64,000 nt of DNA from Mucilaginibacter ginkgonis (GTDB lineage Bacteria; Bacteroidota; Bacteroidia; Sphingobacteriales; Sphingobacteriaceae): assembly GCF_009754905.2 (NCBI RefSeq), contig NZ_CP066775.1, positions 2,728,001 through 2,792,000 on the forward strand, given 5' to 3'. Of this stretch, positions 49,077 through 58,401 are shown in pieces. Under the pieces are notes generated by a model that was not told where the DNA came from, ran no database searches, and saw nothing but the letters and a program-made list of their open reading frames with translations. The translations under genes were made by a program, and so were the position numbers. The number at the start of each line of letters is the position of its first letter. Position 1 is the stretch's first letter.

Positions 49077-51419
49077 GTGCATAGCGGCATCTTCCATATT
49101 AACAAGCATACCAACGCTACCATAGATGTAGATACCGCCTATTCCTACAAGGCATTTACGGATGACCTGCGCCACCGCATCTCGACGGAAACAACCATAA
49201 AAGGCCAGTTTTATAAAATGATCCTGGACAGCTTCAGTAAGCATCCGGAATTGGAAGGACGCCTTACCGCTGAAGAGGCGATCAAGTACCCCGACATTCT
49301 GGAATTAGTGTACGCGGTGATATCGCCGGCGATAGTTAACGAACAGGATTATTATTGGGGTATAGGTTCTGCTATCCCGGGTGAAGTGATTTACAGTACT
49401 AACGGCTTTTACAAGTTTATCAAGGCTTACCATGAATACAAAAACAGCATTATCAACCAGGATAAGGCGCACTTTAAAAACCGCCAGGAAGATTTTTTTT
49501 ACAGGCTGATACTTGAAAAACTTTACCGTATATCTTCAGACTTGCGCAATGATGTGATCTACACCCAGATGGACGAAGCGCGCCATCTGGAAAAATATTT
49601 TCAGATCCGCATTGATACCACCTATGTGCAAGTCACACCTAAACAGCCATTGCCCGAGCTAAATCCCGAGTTGATCGAGCAGTTTTTGCATGAGAACGCA
49701 GGTCACGAAATATTTTGCGACCTGATACCTATGGACATGTTTACGGTTACCGGCTTTAGCCTTATCACCGTAGAAGATATTACCGCACAGCACTCTATCG
49801 ATAAAATAAAATTGGCGCTGGTGAATGATTCGGCTAATACTGCCGAGCTATTTGCAGAAGTTGGCCACCATCTGCAAACGCTTACCAATCATAGCTCTAT
49901 TGAGTTTTCGTTGCTCCCTTTTTTAAAGGTTAACGGCAATTTGGTACTGCAAACAGAGGAATGTTTCGGCAGTGTGCTGATGAATGCCTTCTCCGTCTCT
50001 AAAGTGTCTGACGAAAAATACAATGCCACTTTAAAAGACTATATAAAGAACCCTCGCGCGGTGTTTTATAATGAAATAAAGGAGGGTAAGATAAAGGATA
50101 ATTTAAGTCTTGAGTCCCTGCACAAGGCGGGAATTGTGGCCTACGCGGTGCTGCCGGTTTACTACAGCCGGCAACTTACGGGCGTACTGGAAATATACTC
50201 GCGCAAAAATGTGATCCATTTCGAAAGGCTCCTTTCTAAACTAGAGGCTGCAGTACCCTTGTTGTCTCAGTTGCTTCATAACAGCATTGAACAATTTAAC
50301 GCGCGTATCCAAAACGTGATCAAAGAAAAATTTACCAGGCTGCAAAAATCTGTCGAGTGGAAATTTAACGAGGCCGCCTGGGACTACATTCGCGCAAAAG
50401 ACAGCGGCAAACGCCAGAAAGAGATAGACTCGGTTTCGTTTAGGGATGTTTATCCGCTGTATGGCGCGGTTGATATCCGCAACTCTACCCATAAACGTAA
50501 CGAAGCGCTGCAGCAAGACCTCGATTACATTTTAACGCACGCGGTGCAAACATTGTCGGCGCTGTCAAAACTTAAACCAAAGGCAACCTATGCACGGCAG
50601 ATTAAGCAGCTAAACAGGTGGAAAAACCGTATTGGTGTACAGATCACAGATAATGATGAGATGCATATCCGCACGTTTGTTCAGGAAGACATCCACCCGT
50701 TGTTAGATAAACTGAAAGACAGCGGCGCCGAAGCGTCCAAATTGATAGAAAACTATTTTGAGCAGATAGATGAACATATTGGCGAAGGCTTTGCACGCCG
50801 CCGCGACCTCGAATCTTCTATGAGCCTTATCAACAGGTCGCTTAATAGTTTTTTCGAGAGTGCGCAGCATGATCTTCAGCGCATTTATCCTTCTTATTTC
50901 GAAAAGTTCAGGACGGATGGCGTAGAGTATGATGTTTACGCCGGGCAGGAGATAGCACCAGCCGTTCCGTTCACGCCCGCTCATGTGCACAAGTTCAGGA
51001 AATGGCAGCTAACATCTATGATAGAGATCGTTAAACTCACTGCCGGCCTCAAAGCAAAAATGCGGTGTAAGCTGGATACAACACAACTGATATTTGTACA
51101 TGCTAACCCTATCGACATCTGCTTTAGAAAAGATGAACGCCGTTTTGATGTAGAGGGTGCGTACAACATCAGATACGAAGTGGTTAAAAAGCGTATAGAT
51201 AAAGTTTTCATTAAAGGCACAGAAGAGCGCCTTACGCAGCCGGGCATGATAGCCATTGTATATTTTGATGAAGCCGAGGCCGACGAGTTTATCAGCTACA
51301 TAGACGAAGCCCGTAAGCAAAAACTCATCTCGGGCAAAACACAGTTCCATGATCTGGAATCCCTGCAAGGTGTCACTGGTCTTAAAGCATTACGCGTAAA
51401 GGTAAACCTCAAAGGTTAA
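49077..51419 (+). CDS. GAF-type regulatory protein, large
   Basis: 780 residues from a GTG at 49077. No signal peptide or span, so cytoplasmic. A GAF-like segment is plausible at about 245-410 (SSIEFSLLPFLKVNGNLVLQ, GIVAYAVLPVYYSRQLTGVL). After it comes a conserved-looking FRDVYPLYGAVDIRNSTHKR and long helices to about 620. TAACTTTG (49065-49072) is an exact -7 box only 4 bp before the GTG, so either translation is leaderless or the true start is further in. Function unknown; it sits between two related outer-membrane proteins. Confidence 0.65.
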   Translation: MHSGIFHINKHTNATIDVDTAYSYKAFTDDLRHRISTETTIKGQFYKMILDSFSKHPELEGRLTAEEAIKYPDILELVYAVISPAIVNEQDYYWGIGSAIPGEVIYSTNGFYKFIKAYHEYKNSIINQDKAHFKNRQEDFFYRLILEKLYRISSDLRNDVIYTQMDEARHLEKYFQIRIDTTYVQVTPKQPLPELNPELIEQFLHENAGHEIFCDLIPMDMFTVTGFSLITVEDITAQHSIDKIKLALVNDSANTAELFAEVGHHLQTLTNHSSIEFSLLPFLKVNGNLVLQTEECFGSVLMNAFSVSKVSDEKYNATLKDYIKNPRAVFYNEIKEGKIKDNLSLESLHKAGIVAYAVLPVYYSRQLTGVLEIYSRKNVIHFERLLSKLEAAVPLLSQLLHNSIEQFNARIQNVIKEKFTRLQKSVEWKFNEAAWDYIRAKDSGKRQKEIDSVSFRDVYPLYGAVDIRNSTHKRNEALQQDLDYILTHAVQTLSALSKLKPKATYARQIKQLNRWKNRIGVQITDNDEMHIRTFVQEDIHPLLDKLKDSGAEASKLIENYFEQIDEHIGEGFARRRDLESSMSLINRSLNSFFESAQHDLQRIYPSYFEKFRTDGVEYDVYAGQEIAPAVPFTPAHVHKFRKWQLTSMIEIVKLTAGLKAKMRCKLDTTQLIFVHANPIDICFRKDERRFDVEGAYNIRYEVVKKRIDKVFIKGTEERLTQPGMIAIVYFDEAEADEFISYIDEARKQKLISGKTQFHDLESLQGVTGLKALRVKVNLKG

Positions 51420-51494
51420 TTTACGTCACATCGCACAAAAGCTACTCTTGATTGTTGTAGCGTGACAACATACCTGGTATTGCGAAATAATTAC

Positions 51495-54071
51495 ATGGGG
51501 CCCTATTTACGTTTTTTTCTGTTTCTACTTTTTACGGCGCTTAGCTGCGTTTCTGTATTTGCGCAAAAAATCAAAAATGACAGCATCACTGTAGCGGTTG
51601 CGCCGGAATATGATCATGTCAGTAAGTTCCATAGGCAGCTATTTGGCGAAAATTACCGTAAACTATGGGCTACGCCGGTTAAAATGAAGGTGTTCTATCT
51701 GGAACATGAAAAAGGCGGATTAAAGGTTGTAGACCAAGGCGGAGGCAAGCAAACACGGTCGCTTAAATTAAAAGATAAGGCAGGTAATGACTGGTCGCTG
51801 CGGACTGTGCAGAAATACCCGGAACGCGCCTTACCTAAAAACCTGCGTAAAACCATTGTCAAAGATATTTTGCAGGACGAAGTATCAACCTCGCATCCAT
51901 TTTCTGCGCTCGTAGTACCGCCCCTGGCAGAGGCACTTAGCATTCCGCATTCAAACCCTCAAATCGTTTACGTAGCCGATGACCCGGGGCTTGGCAAATT
52001 CCGGCAGGAATATGCTAACCATGTGTTCCTTTTTGAAGAACGCGATCCGCTGGATGTAGACAAAACAGATAATACAGACAAGGCCGAGAAGAAATTGGAA
52101 GATGACAACGACAACCGCGTTGATCAAAAAATGGTATTACGTGCACGGCTGCTTGACATCGTGATTGGCGATTGGGACCGCCACGAAGATCAATGGCGAT
52201 GGGACCGCGAAAAGAACGACACCGGCATAGTTTACACACCCATTCCCCGCGACCGCGACAAGGTATTTTACACTACATCCGGCATTTTTCCATTTGTGCT
52301 GTCGCATCAATATTTAAAATCCCAGTTGCAGCCATACACAGGCGACATCAGAAACATTGAAGCATGGAATTATAACGCGCGATTTTTTGACCGGTACTTT
52401 CTTACTCAGCTAAGCGAAAAAGACTGGCGTGAGCAGATCGCCTATGTACAAAACGCGCTAACAGATGACCTTATCGCATCGGCGATGCGCCGAATGCCGG
52501 CAAATATTTACCGGCTGTCCGCAGCTCCTCTTATTAAAGCTATGGAGCAGCGCCGAAACAACCTGATGCATGAAGGTTTGAAGTACTACCGCTTTTTAGC
52601 AGACCATGTAGATATACCGGCCACCGCAAAAAAAGAACAGTTTAATATTGCAGAACAAGACAGAGGCAAAGTAGCAGTTAGCATCGTAAAAATTAAGAAA
52701 GACGGCACTCTGGGGCAGTCTATATACAATCGCACATTCTATCCTGCAGACACCAAAGAGATCAGGCTATACGGCATGGCAGGTAAAGATGTCTTTAATG
52801 TAACCGGCAACATAGCTTCGCCTATAAAAGTGCGCATGATAGGCGGCGACGGTGTGGACAGCTTTTCTGTAGATAAACAGTTGCACAACAAAGCCAACTT
52901 GTACGTTTACGACCGCAAGGATCAGCAAAACTTTTTACCGTCGCGGACGGATGCCAAGGTGCGCACATCCTCAGATACCATTGTAAACTATTTTAACCGT
53001 ACGGCTTTTAAGTTTGATAATTTTTCGCCTTTGGTATCTGCTAATTTTAACGTGGACGAAGGGCTTACCTTAATCGCGGGATACCTGTTCGAGAAGCAGG
53101 GCTTCAGGCAGGAACCATACAGATATCGCCAGTCAATTCTTGGAGGTTACTCGTTCGGGCGGCAGTCTTTTCTGTTTAACTACTACGGAGATTTTAAAAA
53201 GATATTCGGCAGTAATAATGATTTGTACATAACGGCTGTATCGAAAGGGCCTAACAACGTCAGCAACTTCTTCGGCGTGGGTAACAATACAGTTTTTGAG
53301 AACGAAGACCCGCATGACATCAAGTACTATCGCAATCACTTTAATACGGTCTCTGCCGATGCCAGGATCTATCATACGTATAACAACTGGCAACTTAGCG
53401 GCGGTATCACCGGTCAGTATTATTACAGCAATGCCGATGCGAATGCTAGTCATTTCCTGGCAACCTACGCCGGACAACACCCTGAAGAAGCGGTTTACAA
53501 TGCCAAATCATTCGTCGGATTAATAGTCGGTGCCAAATATGACAACCGCGATAAAGCTAACAACTCTACAGCCGGCATTTATTGGAACACCACTGTTAAT
53601 ACAGTTGCCGGCCTTACCAATAGCAAAAATTCTTACACGCAAATATTAACGGATTTTCGCACTTATTTTAACCCCGACCGGGATTCGATCTTCGTTATAG
53701 CTAACCGCATTGGCGGCGGCACTACATTCGGAACGGCAGAGTTTTTCCAACAGCTCAAATTGGGCGGGCCAGATAATTTGCGCGGGTTCCACTCCTATCG
53801 CTTCACCGGCAAAACTATGTTGTATGATAACCTTGAATTGCGATTGAAAGTGTTTGATTTTAGTTCGTACCTTTTCCCGGGTTCTGTCGGGGTTATCGGG
53901 TTTAACGACATTGGCAGGGTTTGGGTCCCAAATGAATCGTCAGACAGTTGGCATGACGGCTATGGCGGCGGCATTTACGTGGTGCCTGCCAAATTGCTCA
54001 TCATCGAGGTCGTAGTAGGTATTACGCATGAAAGCGTTTTGCCTTACCTAACTTTTGGCTTCAGGTTTTAA
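51495..54071 (+). CDS. Outer-membrane protein with predicted kinase-like domain and BamA-type barrel
   Basis: 858 residues from ATG 51495, chosen because the signal peptide MGPYLRFFLFLLFTALSCVS (cut near VFAQ) begins there. The N-terminal half has an N-lobe-like DKAGNDWSLRTVQKYPERAL, then VIGDWDRHEDQWRW near residue 225-236 and PIPRDRDKVFY near 250. GDWDRHxD plus a later D-x-D resembles the catalytic and metal loops of Fam20/CotH-like kinases. The C-terminal half is a barrel (FQQLKLGGPDNLRGFHSYRF, terminal Phe-Arg-Phe). It is a paralogue of domains 2 and 3 of the 1200-residue protein upstream but lacks the phosphoesterase and keeps the D-R-H residues. Confidence 0.75.
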   Translation: MGPYLRFFLFLLFTALSCVSVFAQKIKNDSITVAVAPEYDHVSKFHRQLFGENYRKLWATPVKMKVFYLEHEKGGLKVVDQGGGKQTRSLKLKDKAGNDWSLRTVQKYPERALPKNLRKTIVKDILQDEVSTSHPFSALVVPPLAEALSIPHSNPQIVYVADDPGLGKFRQEYANHVFLFEERDPLDVDKTDNTDKAEKKLEDDNDNRVDQKMVLRARLLDIVIGDWDRHEDQWRWDREKNDTGIVYTPIPRDRDKVFYTTSGIFPFVLSHQYLKSQLQPYTGDIRNIEAWNYNARFFDRYFLTQLSEKDWREQIAYVQNALTDDLIASAMRRMPANIYRLSAAPLIKAMEQRRNNLMHEGLKYYRFLADHVDIPATAKKEQFNIAEQDRGKVAVSIVKIKKDGTLGQSIYNRTFYPADTKEIRLYGMAGKDVFNVTGNIASPIKVRMIGGDGVDSFSVDKQLHNKANLYVYDRKDQQNFLPSRTDAKVRTSSDTIVNYFNRTAFKFDNFSPLVSANFNVDEGLTLIAGYLFEKQGFRQEPYRYRQSILGGYSFGRQSFLFNYYGDFKKIFGSNNDLYITAVSKGPNNVSNFFGVGNNTVFENEDPHDIKYYRNHFNTVSADARIYHTYNNWQLSGGITGQYYYSNADANASHFLATYAGQHPEEAVYNAKSFVGLIVGAKYDNRDKANNSTAGIYWNTTVNTVAGLTNSKNSYTQILTDFRTYFNPDRDSIFVIANRIGGGTTFGTAEFFQQLKLGGPDNLRGFHSYRFTGKTMLYDNLELRLKVFDFSSYLFPGSVGVIGFNDIGRVWVPNESSDSWHDGYGGGIYVVPAKLLIIEVVVGITHESVLPYLTFGFRF

Positions 54072-54185
54072 CGGTTTAAATCAATTCTATATAGTAATTA
54101 GTGGCTGCATACCCATTAAATGATGCGGTAGAATATTAAATTGCACCACAGAAGCTACTAATTAATTTAAGCCGATTGAACCTCT

Positions 54186-55931
54186 ATGAGTGACATCCAG
54201 ATAAAAAAATCGCCCGAAGTGTATGATGCCGTAATAGTGGGATCGGGCGCCGGTGGCGGTATGGCGGGTTATGTACTTGCACACGCGGGCCTTAAGGTGC
54301 TGATGCTCGAAGCCGGTGCATACTTCGATCCTGCTAAAGATTCACAGCAACTGAAGTTTTCTTACGAATCACTGCGCCGCGGCGCAGGCAGCACGCGCCC
54401 TTTTGGTGATTTTGACGCCGCCTTTGGCGGATGGGAGTTAGACGGAGAGCCTTATACCACCAAAGATGGCACCGAGTTCGACTGGTTCCGCTCGCGCATG
54501 CTGGGTGGCCGTACAAACCATTGGGGGCGTATTTCGCTTCGTATGGGGCCGGACGATTTTAAAAGCCATCATATAGACGGGCTAACAGATGACTGGCCTA
54601 TCACTTACGACGATATAAAACCTTTTTATGATAAGGTTGACCGTCTGATAGGCATTTATGGTACTGCCGAAGGTTTGCCCAACGAGCCGGATGGTATTTA
54701 CCTGCCCCCGCCTAAACCGCGTTTGCACGAACTGTTTATTAAACAAGGTGCAACTAAAGCGGGTGTTACTGTTATCCCGGGCAGGGGCTCTGTGTTGACA
54801 GAAGCTTTACCAAATAACAAAGACCGCGGCCAGTGTTTTAATTGCGGGCAGTGCGGCCGCAGCTGTAAAATTTACGGCGATTTTTCTGCTTCATCTTGCC
54901 TTGTGATTCCGGCACTTAAGACCGGGAACTTAAAAGTGATAACAGATGCGATGGTGCGCGAAGTGTTAACCGGGCCGGATGGATCGGCTACAGGTGTATC
55001 TTATGTAAACAAAAACGACCTGCAGGAATATCAGGTACGTGCTAAGACCGTTATCCTTGGCGCCAGCGCGGGCGAAACTGCCAGGTTGCTGCTCAATTCA
55101 AAATCAAAAACACACCCCAATGGTGTGGCCAACAGCACAGGTATAGTAGGTAAATACATTCATGATTCTACGGGTGCCTCCATGGGTGGCTTTTTGCCAA
55201 AGCTGATGGACCGCAAACGCTACAATGAAGACGGTGTAGGCAGCGTGCATATTTACTCGCCGTGGTGGCTGGATAATAAGAAACTAAACTTCCCGCGTGG
55301 ATACCACATAGAGTATGGCGGCGGCATGCACATGCCAAGCTATGGTTTCGCCGATGCCATTCATGCGTTGAACGGCTTGGTGCCTAAACCTGATGGCACC
55401 GCCGGCGAAGCGGGCGGATTTGGCGCTTCATTAAAGAACGATTACCGCCGTTTTTATGGCACACGTGTAGGTATGGCCGGCCGTGGCACCGCTATTGCCC
55501 GCGAGACCAATTACTGTGAAATAGACCCAGCCGTTGTAGATAAATATGGTATTCCGGTTTTGCGCTTCCATTACAAATGGAGCGATGCCGAGATACAACA
55601 AGCCAAACACATGCAGGACACCTTTGAAGAGATTATGCATGGTATGGGCGCAGTGCTCACTTCGCCCAAACAGGGCGCGGACACCAATTACGGGCTCGAG
55701 GCTCCGGGCCGCATTATCCACGAAGTAGGTACAGTGCGCATGGGCGACGACCCGAAGAAATCTGCACTAAACAAATATTGCCAGGCGCACGATTGTAAAA
55801 ATCTTTTCGTGGTTGATGCTGCGCCATTTGTTCAGCAGGGCGATAAAAACGCCACATGGACCATATTAGCGCTATCTATGCGCACCAGCGAATACATATT
55901 AAGTCAGAAACAAAAATTAAACATTGTATGA
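54186..55931 (+). CDS. GMC-family FAD oxidoreductase
   Basis: 581 residues. FAD-binding [20 protein letters not shown] near residue 16 then [13 protein letters not shown]-terminal region has [20 protein letters not shown] and [18 protein letters not shown] Cys-rich stretch [16 protein letters not shown] lies near residue 218, typical of gluconate-2-dehydrogenase-like large subunits. No own signal peptide: it is probably exported with the Tat-signal-bearing small subunit that follows with a 4-bp overlap. Oxidises a sugar or polyol; substrate unknown. Confidence 0.92.
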   Translation: MSDIQIKKSPEVYDAVIVGSGAGGGMAGYVLAHAGLKVLMLEAGAYFDPAKDSQQLKFSYESLRRGAGSTRPFGDFDAAFGGWELDGEPYTTKDGTEFDWFRSRMLGGRTNHWGRISLRMGPDDFKSHHIDGLTDDWPITYDDIKPFYDKVDRLIGIYGTAEGLPNEPDGIYLPPPKPRLHELFIKQGATKAGVTVIPGRGSVLTEALPNNKDRGQCFNCGQCGRSCKIYGDFSASSCLVIPALKTGNLKVITDAMVREVLTGPDGSATGVSYVNKNDLQEYQVRAKTVILGASAGETARLLLNSKSKTHPNGVANSTGIVGKYIHDSTGASMGGFLPKLMDRKRYNEDGVGSVHIYSPWWLDNKKLNFPRGYHIEYGGGMHMPSYGFADAIHALNGLVPKPDGTAGEAGGFGASLKNDYRRFYGTRVGMAGRGTAIARETNYCEIDPAVVDKYGIPVLRFHYKWSDAEIQQAKHMQDTFEEIMHGMGAVLTSPKQGADTNYGLEAPGRIIHEVGTVRMGDDPKKSALNKYCQAHDCKNLFVVDAAPFVQQGDKNATWTILALSMRTSEYILSQKQKLNIV

Positions 55932-56584
55932 ACAGGCGCGACTCACTTAAGGCCCTTGGCCTAACCACCCTTTCTACCGGTTTATTGGTTGCAGCCTGCA
56001 AAACCGACGATAAAAAAGCTGACGACAGCGCTGCAGGCGCCAAGTTCGATGAACAGGGCAAGCAACCCTTTGAGATAGAGCGTGATAAAAAACTATTAGC
56101 CGATTCCTTCTTCACCGACCACGAAATGGCTACGATTACCGTTCTGGCAGATATCATAATCCCGAAAGATGACCGCTCAGGCAGTGCAAGTGACGCGGGC
56201 GTACCGGCCTTTATTGGTTTTATTGTAAAGGATATGCCTGACCACCAAACACCGATGCGCGGCGGCTTAAAATGGCTCGACCTGAAATGCCTGAACCTGT
56301 ACGGCAAATCTTTTGTGGATTGCAGCCATAACCAGCAGATAGAAATGGTAACCGCGATAGCTTACCCTGCCAAAGCCACACTAGAGATGCAGCCTGGCGT
56401 AACCTTCTTTAACCGCATGCGCGACTTAACCGCCACAGGATTTTTTAGCAGCAAAATGGGCATGAAAGACATCGGCTATATGGGCAATAGCCCTATGCCC
56501 GGCGTTTTCCCCGGCCCACCAAAAGAAGTATTACACCAATACGGCTTTAGTGAAAAGGATTTGAACTTGAGTTTGAAGGGATAA
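55928..56584 (+). CDS. Gluconate 2-dehydrogenase subunit 3-like protein with Tat lipoprotein signal
   Basis: 218 residues from ATG 55928, overlapping the GMC stop by 4 bp. The N-terminus [20 protein letters not shown] then VAAC has twin arginines and a lipobox. The rest matches subunit-3 proteins: FTDHEMATITVLADIIIPKD, GVPAFIGFIVKDMPDHQTPM, FFNRMRDLTATGFFSSKMGM, GYMGNSPMPGVFPGPPKEVL. It would carry the FAD subunit through the Tat route and anchor the complex. Confidence 0.9.
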   Translation: MNRRDSLKALGLTTLSTGLLVAACKTDDKKADDSAAGAKFDEQGKQPFEIERDKKLLADSFFTDHEMATITVLADIIIPKDDRSGSASDAGVPAFIGFIVKDMPDHQTPMRGGLKWLDLKCLNLYGKSFVDCSHNQQIEMVTAIAYPAKATLEMQPGVTFFNRMRDLTATGFFSSKMGMKDIGYMGNSPMPGVFPGPPKEVLHQYGFSEKDLNLSLKG

Positions 56585-56589
56585 TGTTT

Positions 56590-56672
56590 TAGATTCCCCT
56601 CTTGAGAGGGGTTAGGGGTGTGTTAAAAATCTAATTTTAAATAGGGTTGAGACACACCCCTCCCAACGCACT
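56590..56672. repeat. CCCCTCTTGAGAGGGG and ACACCCCT elements between convergent genes
   Basis: TTCCCCTCTTGAGAGGGG (56594-56611) followed by TTAGGGGTGTG, and in inverted orientation ACACACCCCTCCCAACGCA (56652-56670). With the terminator hairpin at 56683-56698 this gives a large nested palindrome filling the 120-bp gap. Confidence 0.6.
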
Positions 56673-56682
56673 ATCTACGCTC

Positions 56683-56706
56683 CCCCTCTCAAGAGGGGAT
56701 TTTTTT
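56683..56706 (+). terminator. Terminator of the GMC operon
   Basis: CCCCTCT / AGAGGGG stem with a 2-nt loop followed by A and seven T residues. The T-run overlaps the stop codon of the convergent hydrolase gene. Confidence 0.65.
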
Positions 56707-57532
56707 ACCACACCTTCCTATTCTCGAAATCGCCGGAGAAGAATTTGTTCAAGCCCCACATAAATTTGTATTTGTGTTCAAATAAAACACCGTGGCCGGT
56801 GTTAGGTACTATCCAAAGGTTGGCGTTGGGGATATTGTCATAAATAAGGCGCAGGTGTTTTTGCCGTATCACGTCGTGGTCGCCGCCCATAATGAGGCCC
56901 GCAGGTTTTATCCGGTGCAGGTGGTCAAGAGTGATATGCGGCTCAAACATATCCAGTAACAGCAATCGCCAGCGCTCCTTTTGCGCAGTGGTTATTTTTG
57001 GCTGGTCTTTTAATTTTTTATATTCTTCCTGCTCTTCTTTAGAAACGTTAGAGTTAATGGCAGAGGTTCCGGGCCAAAGGTTTAAGCCGGATGATATAAA
57101 GCGGCGCACCTTTTTGGGGTGCAGCATGGCCATCTCGAGTGCTACGATTCCGCCGTCGCTCCAACCATAAACATTTGCCGAGTCGATGTGCATCTTATCA
57201 AGCAACGCTGCATAGTCGTCGGCCATCATTTCAAAGTTGAGCGAATCGCGGGTATAAACTGTTTTGCCTTGGGCGCGGCCGTCCGCAACGATCACCTTAT
57301 ATTTTAAAGAAAGATAAGGTATGACACCTGCAAAAGTGCTGATACTGCCCCCATTGCCGTGAAGGAGCAGCAAAGGCTTACCACTTCCGTAAGTTTCGGT
57401 ATACATTTTTATGCCGTTAACGTCGTAATATTTTCCAACGGCTTTATTGTTGCCATAAGGCGCGTGCTTACATGCAGAAAGAAAGGCACAGCACAAAATT
57501 GCAATGGCAAACTGCAAAAAAAGGGATTTCAT
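56705..57532 (-). CDS. Alpha/beta-hydrolase lipoprotein
   Basis: 275 residues from ATG 57532 (MKSLFLQFAIAILCCAFLSA then CKH), lipobox LSAC. Alpha/beta-hydrolase fold: oxyanion-region LLLLHGNGGSISTFAGVIPY, nucleophile elbow VYGWSDGGIVALEMA with Ser, acid near MGGDHDVI, and catalytic His in NTGHGVLFEHKY. Anchored in a membrane facing the periplasm by prediction. Last gene of a three-gene operon after the peptide synthetase and GT14 genes, 23-bp gap. Could release or tailor the product, by inference. Confidence 0.85.
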   Translation of the reverse strand: MKSLFLQFAIAILCCAFLSACKHAPYGNNKAVGKYYDVNGIKMYTETYGSGKPLLLLHGNGGSISTFAGVIPYLSLKYKVIVADGRAQGKTVYTRDSLNFEMMADDYAALLDKMHIDSANVYGWSDGGIVALEMAMLHPKKVRRFISSGLNLWPGTSAINSNVSKEEQEEYKKLKDQPKITTAQKERWRLLLLDMFEPHITLDHLHRIKPAGLIMGGDHDVIRQKHLRLIYDNIPNANLWIVPNTGHGVLFEHKYKFMWGLNKFFSGDFENRKVW

Positions 57533-57555
57533 TAGCGGGAAATTCGTCAACAGGT

Positions 57556-58401
57556 TTACACCTTAATCAGGCTATCAAGATAATCAAGAATTTCCGAATC
57601 TACAGCAGGGTCAAATTTGCGGGCGTAAAACTTGCCCGAGTTTACCATCAGATCTTTATCAGCAATGGTCAATACATCCGGACTGAATGCCCGGCTCGGG
57701 AATTTTAAAAAGCGCAAATGGTCATTTACAATTTTTTCTTTTAGCGGCGAATTAAGCAGTATGGTTTGGAATACCAGTTCGTCAACACCCCACGTCATGC
57801 GGAAGAAACGGCGGAGCGCTTTATTATTTCTTAGATAATCCAAAGAATATTGCGCGGCTTCGGGGGTCATGGTAAACCATTGAGAAAAACCATAAGGCTC
57901 CAGGCCGCGGGGCAGTTTGCGGTTTCCTAAAATGCGCGACACAAGTTTCTGCAACCTGAACCTTAAGGGGAACTTATAATCGCCAAAGCTATACAGATCA
58001 AACCGTGAACGGGTCTCCGGCCAATCGTTATAGATATGTTTATAGCGAATAAAGGTCTTATCCGCGTTAGCGAACAGAAATTGCTTTATCGTCTCCGGAT
58101 CTTTAAGCGGATAGTCCGCGCCACTCAACAAGTTAATGTGACTGTAGGTGTTGCCCATACCTAAAATTTCTTGCAGGCCGTTGAGCGTTGCCTGCATTAT
58201 ACTGAAATTACCCCAACCCGCATCAACCCGCCCTGCAATGAATTGCACCCCTGGCAATTTGTTTATATCCGCGAATACTGATGTATCAGCCTTTTTATCC
58301 AAGTGGATAAAAACATCAGTATCGGCACAAACCAACCTGCTTACCAGTCTGTGCAACTGCTGCGGATTGTTATGTGCTAATATGAGGTGGGCTAACCGCA
58401 T
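57556..58401 (-). CDS. GT14-family (core-2/I-branching type) glycosyltransferase
   Basis: 281 residues. Begins MRLAHLILAHNNPQQLHRLV, then DTDVFIHLDKKADTSVFADI, GWGNFSIMQATLNGLQEIL, HINLLSGADYPLKDPETIKQ, and FRMTWGVDELVFQTILLNSP with the GADYPL and DE motifs of Branch-type N-acetylglucosaminyltransferases. Cytoplasmic. Its ATG (58401) directly follows the stop of the peptide synthetase gene without a spacer, indicating coupled translation. Acceptor unknown. Confidence 0.88.
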   Translation of the reverse strand: MRLAHLILAHNNPQQLHRLVSRLVCADTDVFIHLDKKADTSVFADINKLPGVQFIAGRVDAGWGNFSIMQATLNGLQEILGMGNTYSHINLLSGADYPLKDPETIKQFLFANADKTFIRYKHIYNDWPETRSRFDLYSFGDYKFPLRFRLQKLVSRILGNRKLPRGLEPYGFSQWFTMTPEAAQYSLDYLRNNKALRRFFRMTWGVDELVFQTILLNSPLKEKIVNDHLRFLKFPSRAFSPDVLTIADKDLMVNSGKFYARKFDPAVDSEILDYLDSLIKV

